Positions 1 through 15,700 of a stretch of DNA of 64,000 bases are shown here, one piece after another. The position numbers and the translations under genes are program-made. Within the stretch, counting starts at the first letter, position 1; the number at the start of each line of letters is the position of its first letter. Source of the stretch: Paralvinella palmiformis (lineage: Eukaryota > Annelida > Polychaeta > Terebellida > Alvinellidae); the NCBI GenBank assembly GCA_025642065.1, contig JAODUP010000114.1, positions 667,001-731,000 on the forward strand. The letters run 5' to 3'. The notes beneath the pieces were generated by a model. That model had not been told where the DNA came from. It ran no database searches and was given only the letters and a program-made list of their open reading frames with translations.

Positions 1-1706
1 GAGGCAGTCACTTAAAACACAGCTAAAATAAGTTGGACAAGTCCATCACGTAAGCTGAATACAGAATGATCTTGGTGCCCAATGCCAATCATACAGACAC
101 TGAGCAGTGTTATCATTTTCTGAAATATTCGCATATGTGTGATGTATCTAAGCCAACAAATGTTGAAATATCTAGGTATTGATTTGATTACTCTTGCAGT
201 TCAGTAAACATTTCCTTATTTGTTGATTTTATTAGATTAATAACCGTCTTATGAATGATACATAATCTTTGGGTATATAAATGCATGTGAACAACCTAGC
301 ACTAACACCAAGGAAACATTTATGAAAGGACATAAACAATGATAATTATAAGGACACCAAGTGTAGCAAGAGCATGTGCCCCCCCCCACACACAAATAGA
401 GAGAGAATTCTTATTTTCTCTGTGCTTAAATTTTAATAGCATATTATTTTATGTATTATAATATTCTATAATGAAAACATTATCACTGTTGTATGTGTGT
501 GGTATTATTATGACATTATTATTATTATAATTATTGTTATTATTATTCTTATCATTATTATTATTACATGTATTATACTATTCTAAAATGAATACATAAT
601 CACTGTTGTGTGTATGTAGTTTGAATATGATGTTATTATTATTATTATTATTATTATTATAATTACTACTACTATTATACATATAATAATAATAATAATA
701 ATAATAATACCGGGTAATAATAATAATAATAATAATACCAGGTAATAATAATAATAATATTATTATTATAATTTTCTGGGGTAAAACTAGTCAGATTTAA
801 ATAAATTAGTTCAACTAATGAAAATAAATATGGGAACAACTTATTATGAAATTTAATTTGGGCAAAAGCATTGATAATAATAATTAAAGAAATTATCCTT
901 ATGCTTGATTAGATAAATGATTAGGCATAAATAATTTTTTTATGTTAATTAATAAGCTGTTCCGAGTGGTAACATCTTTCTATTGGCATTTTATGAGTAA
1001 CATTTAGATCAATATAATATTTATGCTAATGTACTGTGTTATCCTATATATGATCACAGATGTGGATGAGTGATCATCACTCATCAACATCTGAATAAAT
1101 TTCTCAATTCAAATGAATTTTAATCTGTATTCAAACTGTTTCTAAGATCATCATGGTGTGATATACTTATGTTGTACCTGACCTACATTTAACATTGGCT
1201 GTAAAAATACAGTCTCCAATTAGATACTAATAAACAAAAAATCTCTATTTTCCTTGGAAATTTATATGAAGTACAGCTAACCTAAAATATTTGCATAAAT
1301 GCAAATAATAAAATCATTGATAAACTGTATTCATACACACACCATTACACATATGAGGAGTTCATAACTGACCTGTCTCTGCATAATATTATATTTGTAA
1401 AGATGAGGGTAAATTATGTAAACCTCTCCCCAACTGAGATGGAACATTTAGACAGTATCCTGCTGCAGATCTGTAAGTCACAAGATGAATCCCAATCTGA
1501 TCTGTACGTGTATCTCTAGGATAGATCATCTGCTAATCAATTATCTTAGAGAGTAGTCCTGGGGGGGCACTTAAGTACCAATACAAAACAATGCAATTAC
1601 TCTTAATTTTGTTTGCTCACTTGCTCACTCACTCTACTCCACTCCACTATTCTACTTGAAGGGCATCATAAAAAGGTATCAAGGTAAAAACATTCGATTT
1701 TCTTAC
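1..1706. other. Left flank, no supported exon
   Basis: Lies 3' of the last recognised exon of the coiled-coil gene. Contains ATT/AAT microsatellites and a hairpin at 1059-1091. A possible acceptor and short open stretch on the minus strand near 1490-1430 does not look like coiled coil and was not accepted. Confidence 0.6.
524..770 (+). repeat. (ATT)n/(AAT)n microsatellite cluster
   Basis: ATT runs switch to AAT runs with two near-identical CCGGGTAAT/CCAGGTAAT interruptions, so the two halves are near inverted repeats. Confidence 0.9.
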
Positions 1707-1956
1707 CTTTTGTATATCTAACTCCAGCTGTAACTGGGTAATCTGGTTAGTTTTACTGTGTAACTCAGAGGTAACACGTTGCAGTTCTAATTGCAGTTTG
1801 TCCAGTTCTGAATGGGCTTCATTTAGTTGGCTATCTTTTTCTGCATTCTTCTCTGATGAATGACAATTAAACACCAAAATATAAATAACATTCATAAGAC
1901 TGGCTCACATAGGGTTTGATAAGGTATAAATGTGTGCTTGTGTGTGTTTTGATTCA

Positions 1957-1990
<34 letters not shown>

Positions 1991-3400
1991 TGTGTGGTGT
2001 GTGTGTTGTCTCTCTCTCTGTGTCTGTGTGTGTGTCTAGGATTGTAGTAGTTCATAGTAGAAAGCTATTTAGAACTAGATAATATTTTTGTGTGTGTATT
2101 TTGAAAAGCTAATAAGTTCTTTTAATTAACACATGATCTATAAATGTGAATAAGAAAAAATAACCAAGTATACTCTTAATAAAACATATACATCTATACC
2201 TGTATGTATGTAACTAAATGTAGCTAGTGTCATATGTCAAGTCAAGTTTACATAATAATCAGTTGATACATCAAGAGATAATGCCTCATTATAATAAATG
2301 TGAGAAAGCAAAGAAAGCTTAAAATACAGTATTGTGTCTAATATGTTACAGGTGCCAAAATCTATATGCTTTGATGTAAAAGTAACACACATACAGTGGA
2401 CACACACAGCCACACACAGAGAAACAAACACACACACACACACACAGAAAGAGAGAAAGACAAGACACATGTCAGGCGAGACATTATTAAGTCACTTCTC
2501 TGGATTCAGTTTTCAATAACACATACAGAGTAATTAACGTTAGGGTAAACAAATATCAAGAAGTATATAATTTAACATAACTGGACTAATGCTCCATGCA
2601 CCTGCATGTAAACATTATTAATAAAAGGTTAATTACTTGCTGTGTTATGACAAAATGTGTTTCATGGCATACATATTAAATTATACACAACGAATAAAAA
2701 GTCACAGAAAAAGCATTTAATATTTTAGAAGTTCAATGCATTCTACCAACAACAACAACAACAACAATAACAACAGCAATGATAAAAGGCATTGATTTGT
2801 GTTGCTTCAAAACAACGAATATGAAGAGAAGAGAGAAACCACGAGAATCAACCAAGTCACATCTGTTGTATCAATGATTACCTTGGATCTTTTCATATAA
2901 CCTCAGTAAAGGGTGTGAGTCACTGTCTGCGAAAGATTCATATTAATGATAACACGTAGCGAAACATATTATTAAACAAAGACTGTTTTAAGGGAAATTC
3001 CTAGATTTGGTTAAGGATTTATTAAACACAGTAATATAAGATAACCGAACTATTATTATTACTGAATTGGTGATTTAGTGCCACAACATGGATTCAAAAT
3101 CTTTAATTAGTCAGACTTGTTCTTTCTGAAGTAAGCATATTTTCTTCATATGGTATATAATATAATATTTACACTCTCAATGTATGTATGGTTGTTGCAT
3201 CTGTAATTTTGTTTGTATAATTTTGTAGTAGTGTTTTAAGTGGCATTTTAGTCTTTGGGATGAATTACCAACTGAAGTTAAGTGTTTAATGAGCAATTTT
3301 CTTTTCAAAAAAAGGTGTAAAACTATTTTTATTTGACAATCTTAATGAACAAAGCAAGTTCTTACATTCTTTTTAGACTTGGTCTTATATATTTCAAGTT

Positions 3401-3443
<43 letters not shown>

Positions 3444-6400
3444 TTTGTAACATCCATTTATCTAATTATTGAATTTTTTCTAGTTCACCGTCTGCTATAT
3501 ACAATAATATATCTGTGATTTTTCTCCTCAGGACCATAATGTAAATACCGGTAAGTGTTTTCACTTTCTTGTGCTATCCTGGTACTTTAATGTATCTATG
3601 TATTTTAGTGTTATTATATGTATTTACATTAGTGTACAAAATAAATCAAATCAAATTAAATTAGTCGGTGGCAACACTTGACCTTCGTATGATAAGCATA
3701 GACTGTGGCATAGAAAAAATTAAGCTAACAATGAAGAATCTCATCAATCTAAAAACTAACTCCAAATCTTATTATTTATTATTATTATATAATCTGTTTG
3801 GTCATTTTGATACGTAGTATAATCATATTTTTTCTCTGTCAATATTCAAGCCAAAGGTTATCTATTCATGATCATATTTGACAAATTTAGATGACATAGT
3901 GTTGCTTGTAATACTGATAGTGTACTCCAGGCTTGATAGACTGTACAAAAACACATTAATATAATGGCTGTTAGAGACAGAGACAAAACTCTGACAATAT
4001 TAGCCACATATTACCAGAGTACTACTTGATAATTAACTTAGAATCATATCTAACTTGGGAAAAGAAATGGACTATTTTCAAGGAAAGCAAATTAACAATA
4101 AACTCTTCTTGGTCCAGCACTGATCCAGGGTAAGAGCAGCATCGATGTGATGAAGCTCCGTAAGAAAACATCAGTGTTTTATTAAATATGATCAATCCAT
4201 GAGTGTTTTAGTATTTAATTGGGGGAGGGAGGGAGGGAGGGGGGAATAGAAGGATGCTGACAAGTTCTCAAAATAAACAAGATCTTTGAAAACATTCCTG
4301 AATGTGTTTTTCTGAAAACTGTTTTGTATAAAGCGACCATAACAATGGGTTATCTGGCTGTCTTCAGTTTTCACACATCGTATCAAGGAATCAATCTTAA
4401 CCAGACATATTTTTATGACCTAGTAGCCTTGTTTGATTCATATTAAGATGTTATGGCTCTGCTGGTTAGCCCTGACTGCATCAGAAAACTCTAAGGTAAT
4501 GTAAAACATGTCTCTAGTTGGCCAAATGTAAATAAAAATAAACCATCCATTAGGCCGTAAACTTGTGCACAAATATACACTCAACTGAAAACTGATCATC
4601 AGGTAGGGATTATTTGGTTACCTTGGTGACTAGTAGGTACAGTGTATCAGCTAAAATACATGAATTGAGGGAAAGAAGATACTGTTGTGCAGATGAACTC
4701 CATTTACTCCCATGTTAACAATACATTAACATCATCTCTAATCTGGACAGGTCTATCTCCGGTGGAGTTGCACCTGTTAGAACTTTCATCAATGGACCAA
4801 ACACTTAATTCTCCTTATATGAATTGTTTTGTTCTAATGCAACAGAATTCTTTGGCCATCATTATTATTATCAACATTATTATTTTCATCATCATCATCA
4901 TCATCATTATCATCCTTCCATAATATTATTACACTGGCTAAAATGTATTTTGTGATACAATCTAAAAAGATTATTGAGTTAACGAACTACCATAGATAGG
5001 TCTACACGATTAGGAATCTACGGCACAGCAATATGTACAAAGAACAAAGTGCTGCATTTTTATATCTCAATTAATGCCAACAAGAATATAACGAGTGAAG
5101 TAACAAATTACTGCTAAACATTTCTTCATCCTAAATCTTGTATTTATAAATGCGTTGTACAGGTAAAAATTAATTTCACGTGAGATCATTTAACTTAAAT
5201 GATAATGATAAATGTATTATAAAGCAACTTGAAAATAATAAAATAATATAACAAATAATTCTTGCAGTGATTTAATTCAAGATTTCACTCATCCGATGTG
5301 TTCATTTGTTAGATCTTAGATATCTTGATATTAAACATTGTAATTAATAGTGGCCTTTTTCTTCTTTCACTGAAGTCATAGGAAATAATTGCAGGAATAT
5401 ATATGTTGTTTATTATTGCTAAAAATTAACTTTACGTTGGAATATTCATGGAGCACTCATAATTGTGAGTGAATATAGGATTGTGCAATCACAGTTATCT
5501 TACAAAGCATACAATTACCTTTGCACTTATCTTTCTCTTCCAGTAATGTCCTTTCTAGTTGTACATAATCATTCCTTGCTTCATGAAACTGAAAACAAAA
5601 TTGTGTATTGTTTCCATGTCATATTTGATAAATAACCTATTTTGTGTTTCAGAAAACAATTGATGCAGTCATTAATATACCTTCTTCATCAAATCGTCAT
5701 TCTCTTTTTCCTGTCGGCTAATGATGTCTTCTAATCTCTGAATTTGTTTCCTTGAGGCATCCACCTCCAGCTGAATTTTGGCATTCTGTTGTTTTTGTTC
5801 ACCTAGATCCTGTTCTAAACTATTTTTCTCATTAATTGCCTGTTCCAAGGTGAGTTTACTTATTCCTGAGCTCATCATTCCCGTGCTGTGATCCTGAAAG
5901 CAATATTTAAAAGTGCTGACTTTTGGCATTCCCATTCAGTATTTCCATACCGGGTTCATATCGTGCCATTAAATGAGGGATTTCATAAAACTTTCAGGGA
6001 ATTCCTAAAATCACATACCGTAGGTCCCGGCCATTAAGCCGAGGATGGTTTTTAGGCTTAAAATATCATGATTTATGGTATTACCATCCAAAAAGCTGAC
6101 CTAAAAATCTGAACTTTTCCTTGTAGTATTTCCAGCCCAGGTGACGTTTTGAACACAGAAAATATTTTTGTTTTCATAATTCGTTATTCATACCAGTGTG
6201 TTTTGTATACTGTCAATAGATCAAGGCAAATTATAACCATCGTTTACGCAAACTGTTAGCGCATATGTAGGACCTCAAACTTAAATTAACCACGTGATTA
6301 AACATTCAATGAACTGTATATGAAGTCAATGACTTAGAAGTAATTAAACATATTGTCAATTGCTACTGAGCCTTTGACGGTACGTTTTGAGCACTAACGC

Positions 6401-9400
6401 GGCAATATCCAAGACAATGTAATTGTAAATTACCGGTATATGAGGTCAGTTAGTAACTATAACTCTCTATTGAAAATAAATTAATTAATCAGTAATTATC
6501 CTGTTATTAATATAAATAAGCCCATACAAAATATGTATATGGGGGCACCCTAATGTCTATGCCGCCAAACGAATCAGATATGACGCTTTTGGGTACAGGA
6601 TGTCTTGGGTACGAGTTGTCTTGTTACTGAGTCCAACAACATTTATCCATAATTTCAAAAATCAGATAATTCTACATATAAATATTGATTTTCATTATAA
6701 AGACTTGTATAATTATAATCAACTTGTTTCACTTCTATTTTCACTCCATGAATGCATGAGTTTAAATGTCCATTTGCATCAAGATCTAGACTAACACACT
6801 GAAAATCTTTCTCCTGATGACTGGATTTCTTGATGCTGAAATAGCACTGGCCATTAATCCAACCCCCCAAAATAAGGATCAAAATGTTGACACAAAGTCT
6901 TGGCTTAATGGCCGGGACCTACGGTATATGAAAAATTTCAAGAGTTTCTCTGTAGATGTATTGATAACTAGTCAGTAGACAAGGACTAGGGGTACATGAC
7001 AAATATGGCTCACCTCATTCAGTTTGTCTGTTTCAATTTTTTCTTCTAAATACAAAACCTGACTCTCAAGAACTTTCACCTGAAAAACAAATCCTTATAA
7101 TTTGAGAGAAATCCCACAACAGAGCAATTAATGGTGAAACTAGAAACTGGATCAACACATCATCAAGTGACACTAAAATATCACTAATCTCCTCAACCAT
7201 TAATTCTGAGATGTAATGAATCATTCAAATGCACATGAATGGCTTTTATTGGAAATAATGTATTAAAAAGTAATAACATTCTCTAACTTTGGCATTTGTT
7301 GCTCTTTGTTCTCCTTCTGCCAGCTTCAGCTGTGTTTCAAAGTCAAGGACATTCTGCTTTTCTTCAAGAAGTAAGGCTTTCGCATTTTCTAACTTTTCTT
7401 CTATATCTTTCTTTTCGTTTCTGAGAGTCAGAATTTCATTATTCACTTGCGTGTTATCTTCGTGGGAAAGTAATGATTTCTGAAATAACGAGGTTATTAG
7501 CTTTAAGACAACATGAAAATCTAATATCTCTGTTGAGATTGCATCAAAGAAATATTATCACAGATGCTAATCATAAAGAAAACAATTATTATCTTTTACA
7601 GATGATCTGTTCACATGTTTGCTTGAGAACAGAAAAGATAAATAATTTTGTAACCAGTTAATAACAACAAGCAGTACATTAAAGCAATCAGTGAATGTGG
7701 ACATAAAAACAATCTCTTCACAACTACAGAAATACAAAATTTGTAAAGACAATAATATCAGGGAACATACGAGACACAAAATAAATTGAAGAACACTTTT
7801 AACAAAATAAGTAGTCAAGAAAATACATTCAACTTCTTGAGTTATGAAATGACAATAAACCAAACTTCACATTAACTGAAGTATAATAATTTTGCTAATA
7901 ATAAGATTTTTGCTTGGATAACTTCAAATTTTGATGATGATGATTTGGTTAAAGGAATAGTTCACTTTCATTTCAGGGCTAAAACAAATAACCTCACCCA
8001 AATTATAAATGAAGTCAAAATATAAACACGATCAACCAAATATTAAGGTATCCAGTTAAAAATGCTGGTTAATAAACTTTTAATGGTCTGTGGGGGGCCA
8101 CCATTTTGAAGCCAGACACAGACTGAATGCTCTTGGAATCTGACATCACTTAATACAAGCTGCTTGCATTACCCAATTATAACAATGTAAACATGCACAG
8201 GTCAGCCACACATGTATTTACAGAATACTACAGTACAGTCGGTCCATACAGCCTCATCTTACTGAAATGGCTAAAGAAAATTGCATAGTGAAATTCTTTA
8301 AGAAGATTGTTTTGTACTCTTGTAAAAAGAAGTGCCTATACCAAGCATGTAAATGAACCAACGAAGGCATCAATTATTATTAGTTATGTTGAACATGTGG
8401 GCAGGTAAAGTCATGAGAATGGCTAAGACAGAGCATCTAGTGGTGACTTGATTTGATCAGGATCGAGATGGCCACATAACCCTTGTGCCATCTGTGGTCA
8501 GAACACATGACTTTTTTCCTTCCTGCCATACAATCTGGCATTGGGGAAGCCAAAATGGCTGCCCTTCAGTATTTAGGATTTTACTTAAATGTGATACCAG
8601 GTGGAATGTGTGATTATTATTTTGGGATTTTGGGTTACTTTTATAAGCAACACACATTTAAATGAAATTATCTGAGATTTAATTGTTCCTTTAAGTCCAT
8701 GAATATTCTGTAACTGTTCAAAAATCTATCGACGTTTCTCTGTCATTACAACATTAGCCACAAACATGGTTCCCACAGCCAAATACATGTTATTTTCCAG
8801 GACAAAATTATCATTTTCCAGGACAAAGTAAACAAGATAATAAATCAAAATATGTGGGAAAAAGCATATCATATTTATTCAATGTATGATCGATTATTGA
8901 CATTTTATGATATAACCTGCTCCTCGCCCAATCTACAGTTAGCTGCCTGATCCACTCACTTTTATTTAAATTAACATGGGATATCAAGACCACATACTGG
9001 TACTCTTTTTCTTCTATAATCGAAGTGTTCTTCTACAGACATACTATTTATTATGTTCTAAGTTTTTCACACACACAAGACATTTCTTGATTTTGTAAAA
9101 TTCAAGGACATTTCCAGGACCTGGAAAATGAATTTTGTATTTTCCAGGATGCATGGGAACCCTGCACAAAAACATGATGAATTGTATGTATTTTGGGGGA
9201 TGACTGATTGTATTTTTTAAAATCTTTACATAAAATTGTTGTCAATTGACACACACTGCAATATATATTTATTTTGTACAAAAGTATATACATAGAGATC
9301 ATTAGTTTTGATTTATATGCATTTATTTTAATATAACAACACATTCATCATCAATTTATGGTATATTTTGATGCACATGCATGTTGTAAATACTAGCTAA

Positions 9401-9446
9401 TAATGCTCTGATATAATTATAATCTTATTAATTGTAATAACACCCT

Positions 9447-9518
<72 letters not shown>

Positions 9519-11098
9519 TAAATGCATTACTATATCAACTGACTCAGACTGCTTAAAAAGTAAATAAAATCATTATTATTTTCAAAACATTATGCTTAGC
9601 TTAAGGAACATGGAGATGAGTGTAAAACAAATTATGGATAACACTATTTACCACAACCCAGTTGCTGCCCTCTAGTGGTTAACAGAGTCGAAGCAGTTAT
9701 TAGAACACAAGATCAAGTGTGTATACATGCATATGTAAATTGAAAATAAATCTTAGTTCAGTTCATTATATAACCTCATGCATTACCAATTGAATTAGTC
9801 AAGAGCTGAGTGTAAGAGCAATGGTACAACAACAAGCATATTATTATAAAGAACACATCCACTAGATGGACTTGTAATAGAAAAAAGCGACATGTCTACT
9901 GCAAAGCAATCTAATCTCAGAGTAGTCCTTAGCAGTTGTTAATGAACTAGAAGAAGCCAGTTTTGCAGATATAATGCAGCAATTAAAAACAGCAGGCAGC
10001 GAGTGACCAACAAAATCACCGAATACCGCGAGAGACAAGAACACCGGTTATAGTAACCTGCTTGTTGACCCGATTCCTCTCCTGCTCCCTTAAGTCTTCC
10101 AGTTCTTTTTCCATGAAATTGATCTTCAACTCATTGGATTTCTTCTCGGCATTAAATTTTTGAATCTTTATCTGTTTGGACAGCATACCACCATTACAGA
10201 AACTAAACTAGACTAAGACTATCCTCATTATAATGCTATAATTGTATTATTATACATAAGATCTGTTGACATTTATTGAACACTGTTAGAATTATAGGTT
10301 AATTAACGCAAACAACACATTATATATTACACTTCAAAGACAAGTATCACAGTAATAGTTTTTATACAAGGTTCTCGATCAGGTGGTGAAGATATTTTAC
10401 AAGGGAGTAAATTCTACGATGTCACTACGAATGTTAAAAGTGTACTGCTATAAAAAGATCAAATGATGTTAATGTTACATAATCAGACAACTATAGATCA
10501 GTGTATTTATCCACACTTCACTAGCTACAGTCTTTAAAGAGTACTAACCTGTAGGTCGTTTATATACTCCTGCTGTTGGTTTCTTTCCTCTCTCAGCTTT
10601 CTTAGCGTTTCCTCATATTCGTCGAGATACTCCTTTGATCTGGTCTTCTCTCTCTGTAGTTCCACCCGCAGTTGTTCTATCTAAAGTGTACAGTGTGACC
10701 TTTACTTTAACCAGTAATTCCTTCCATTCCACCATTTGTAAATGTTTCTATATCACAAGGCTTACATTAATTTTTATCTTGACTTTTAACTATAATATTT
10801 AGGTATCCAACTCCATTAGTTTGTTAAGCTGCTTTAATCAGTGGTCCTATACACGTGTTTTTTATTATAATATGTTTTGCACTTGAAAAAGGGTTCTACA
10901 ACTAAGAGTAGTTGTGCTATTTGAGCCGAGTTAAATATCTGCTTTTGCTATAGCTGCTTTCATTGGAGGTAATAGAATTACAGATATATATATATTTTAC
11001 AGAAAGTGGGCAGATTTTCTGTTGATAAAATAGGCGATAAGGGACTTTAAAATAGACAATGTATAGAGTCAGATGTTGGCTGCTATTGAAAAGGCTGA

Positions 11099-11143
<45 letters not shown>

Positions 11144-11808
11144 TTCTATTCAGGTAGCAATCATTTGGTCACAATTAATTCTATAAAACACACACACACA
11201 GAGACAAATACACACACACTCCAAACTACTAAGTGTTATGAGTCAGCTGACCTCTTTCTTGTGATTCCAGTTTACTTTTTCTAAATCTTTGGCATGTTTT
11301 TCCAAGGAAGTTGAGTCCATGTTGTGATTAGCATCAGCAATCTTATCTGTTAAAAATTTAATATTTAATATTACATGTATAAAAACTTACCTCCAATATT
11401 ATCTGTACATAAAGATATACTTTATCTAGATGCCATCACAATAATTCACATTTGCAGGTCCACTTGATTAATAAATATGTATATTCAAGATTTTCATGTT
11501 ATTAAAATGCGTTTTGTTACCAATAGACTTCTGAACATAAAATAAAAGAGTCAGTGATAAATACCAAGTGATTAAATCAACAAAGTTTATCTCATTATAC
11601 AATATTCCTAAAACTTATAATAACAATAAACTTACATTCTTCTGATGACTTCAGTGCTGGTGCATCAGCAGTAAGCTAATGAATATAAAATCATGTACAC
11701 AAGTTTTTAGCTCAATTATTTAAATGTATCTTAGACAGATCATCAACAAAGATCATGAAAGTATTAAATAATGTATGATTTATTACTATTTAATGTCAAC
11801 AATGATTG

Positions 11809-11850
<42 letters not shown>

Positions 11851-12722
11851 AATCCTTTAATCTACATCGTTTATCTGACAATTCCACCTTCTGACACATT
11901 ATTGTCTGTGATAGATTTAGCTCCATTATAAATGACTTTAATCCAGAAAAATTACCTTGATAATCTGACAACACAAAAATGTTGCCAAATATTTCCACTA
12001 GTTCAGTCATGCATGACAAACTGACATGTCAGTAATGGTTAATTAACCCGCTCACCCGAGATAATTGCTATATTGTAACCAATTAAAACTGTCCTTGACC
12101 ATACACACCAACACATGATGCTTCCATTACCTGTGGCTATCTCATGGACAATCATAATCATTCATGGCTAATTACAAACACCAATGTGTGATCTTTCCAT
12201 TGAACAGATCATGAGTTAATTTGATGGACAAAGTGACATGAGTATTTCTTTATAATATCTGTAATTAACAAACATCAAAATGATCATTCCATACCATTGC
12301 GCATGTTTATTGCATATTGATTTAAATACGGAGGTAAAAGTTACTTGCTATCAGATTCACCTTCTTCGAAATAATAACAGAAGAATATGTCAAGTCCAGT
12401 GGGAAAATGCGTTGATATTTCTGCTGCTCAGAAGCTTGACTTCTGTCAACTAATTCTGCTAAACAGACCTTTATGTTGGATTTTTATTCTGGCCATTTAA
12501 TGTCATAATCGTAGAAAATAAATAAACACACCACAAGATTATAAGTGTCATTGTGGTTCCAATAGATGTTGCGTATTACTTTTGTTACATACAACAGCAT
12601 GTCTTTACGATCTAAAATGTGTGACACAGACTACCGGACTACTGTCACAGACTCAATATTCTGACATTTATGTTTATCTGACACACTATCAGGTGACAAA
12701 CTTTGTCAGATTAACAGATTCT

Positions 12723-12759
<37 letters not shown>

Positions 12760-15700
12760 CCATTATAAGAAACACCATATTTTGTTACTTAAATCTTTTT
12801 CGCTTCCAGTTTGTATAATTGTGATACTTAATCTGTGTGTGTGTGTATGTGTCACCCCATAATTGAGTAACACAAAGCAGATCCACCATTTCCCAAAATC
12901 TCTAGAGATCTGAGAAACAGAAGTTAAAAGAAAAAAAATCTAACGTTTATGTTTATTAGGATGCCTCTTAAATACTATTTTTCTAATATTAATTACCTGA
13001 CCCTTAACATCATTTAACATTGCCTGTAAATGATGATTCTCAGTGACTAGATTAGAGATCTCCTCCTCATGATTTGACTTTAGGGTTTCAATAGAATGGT
13101 TCATCATCTCTCGCTGTCGCCGCAGCTCCGTCTCAAACTCCTGACGTTCCTGAAGTAAATTAAGATGAGAGCAGAAGAATGTTGATGAGTGTTAAAATCA
13201 CTAAACATACCATTATCATTCTCGAGCAATGGCTAATATGGGTTTAGTCAAGCTGTTAATGCTAAATATTTGAAATAGTTTCTTTGAACCTTCAGGAATC
13301 ATGTCAGCATAGTTGATAGTGTTGGTAATGGTTATTTCTTTCTTGGTTCAGGTCTTACTGTTACTATTAGATGTTTGGGGTACCTTCAGTAAAACCATCT
13401 CTAAATGACTAGACCTAGAGATATCTAAACAAAATATGTTTCTTATCTTTCAGTAGACTAAGATGTATTTAATTTGCTCTCTAAACATTGTGGATGATCA
13501 TAATGGGTTCATAATTAATCCACAAGTTATTACTTATTTACCTTTATGTATTTAATATGAATATTATTAATATTATTATTATTATTCGAATTACAATTTG
13601 TCACTTCCCAATTACTGACTAGGTGGTTAAGCACCAGTACTACCAGCCCTACACAAGTTCTATAAGATTTGATGTAATGGAAGCAGCAAGACTTTTTCTG
13701 GTTTATTCATGAATCTCAGTGAACAAATTTTTTATCTTAAGCTTCTGGCCATTGTTTTTCTCTACCATAAAAACCCAGTTACCCAAGTCAATTTTTTTTC
13801 TGGCCACTTTTTGTGCACATGGTAGGCTAAATGAGCTGAGCGACCTCCAAAGGCAATGAAGCGAAGTCAAAGATGAAACACCCTTTAGATATGCCCAACC
13901 GAGATTCGAACATGGGTGCTAGTGATCTGTGGCCAACTAAGCTACTGTTAGACCATGGAGGCACCCTACATAATGCCTTGGAAATAAAATAAATGTATAT
14001 TGAAAGCTGGCATTATATTTGTTAGAGTTTAAAGATAATAGATTAATAATAAGGAATTGTATTATATACAGTGATTACAAAGTCTGGGTATAATTTTAAG
14101 CTTTAGTAACTCCAAATAACAAAAGAAAAATGATTCATAAAGTTTTAGACTTTTAGAATAATACAGATCAACATTTATTCATTAACATAAATCATAACCA
14201 ACATTTTGTGGGATACTTCATTCCATTTCATTTTACTATGTTGGTTTATTGTATAATAATTTTATAAATTTTATTTGTGATCATAAAGTTGAAGATTGTG
14301 GTTTTGATGAAAAGAGCCATAAATAGCTGTCCAGTGGGCTCAGGTCAGGGGAACATAATGGCTAAATTATAAATTTTATAAGCATTATATATATATATGT
14401 ATATATATGTATATAACCCAGAGAAAGGTAATCCAACCTAAAAATCTAGGAAAATAATACCAAGATGCTAATGACATTAAGTAAGAGATAAATACTGTTA
14501 GTTTATATCACTGCTAGCAATATTTACAAAGATATTTATCAGGCTAATATCCACACCTGGTCCAACTGTTTTTGCAGCTGCTCTGCCGACATCAGGCCAT
14601 CAGGTGTCTCAATCAGATGGCGCTGTTCTTCGGCTTCCAGTTCATCCATGAGCCTCGCTCGTTCAACTAGTAAATAAGCAATCTGCTCACTGGTTGTACC
14701 GTGAGCTATTTCATCAAGGCCTTGTTGGAGTAACATATCTCTCGTCTCATTACTCTTAAAACCTGGAAATCAAAACAGCCAATTAATGGGACAAAAATAC
14801 ATTATAATCATTTCATATCATCTACACCATGCTAATCCACAAGATAATATTATAAGTAAAAAAATAAACCAATAAAGAAAACAAACGAGTTAAATGCTGA
14901 AGACATAGCAATGAGTCATTGCTGATAACAAATCTCTTTTATTCTACACACTTTCAAGTTCTTGTCTCATTCGATCATTTTCAGCCTTTAGTTGGTCATT
15001 TTCTGCAACAAACTCCACTGTGAGGGCCTCTCTCTCGGCCGACAGTTGACGAACATGTTCCACATAGTTTTCAAATTCTTTCATTTCTTCTGCTTGCTGC
15101 TGCTGGAGTTCAGTTATATTGTTCAGTGCCACCTTCAGACTTGACTACAGCACAGATTATATAAAGGCAATTATAAACTCACTTAATATAAGTACAAATA
15201 CTTAGGAAAATACTCAGTATGATGGTACAGTATAGCAGGAAAATGTGACATATGAATGATATGATATAGTGTGATTTATTTATCCACTGTATTGTAAAAA
15301 GCTCAGATCTTCTCTTAAAATAACCTTATCTCCTCACAGTTTAATTGGTAGATATTTAAATACAGTAACTTGATGTTGCAGTATTGTTGTGGTATTATAT
15401 ATACAAACATCACATAATACACATCATCTAACACACACACACACACAGTGACTATAATTAAACATATTGTACCTGTGACTTTGTATAGAGTCTCCATACA
15501 TGAATGACCTTTTCCTGGTCTGTATTCTCGATATCCAATCCATCTTCTTTTAATTTATGACTTATCTCTTCTAGTTCCTCAGCCTGAAAAGTGCAACATT
15601 ACATCAAATTCAGACCTACTGGCACTGCACATAAATAATAATAAATTTGCATCAAACTAATCACTGCCGTAAGTCCTACTACAGATTGTTCATTGCAGCA

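Noticed and set aside
1430..1490. Further exon of the coiled-coil gene
   Set aside because: A splice acceptor is possible on the minus strand, but the encoded stretch is not coiled coil and its phase and end cannot be confirmed.
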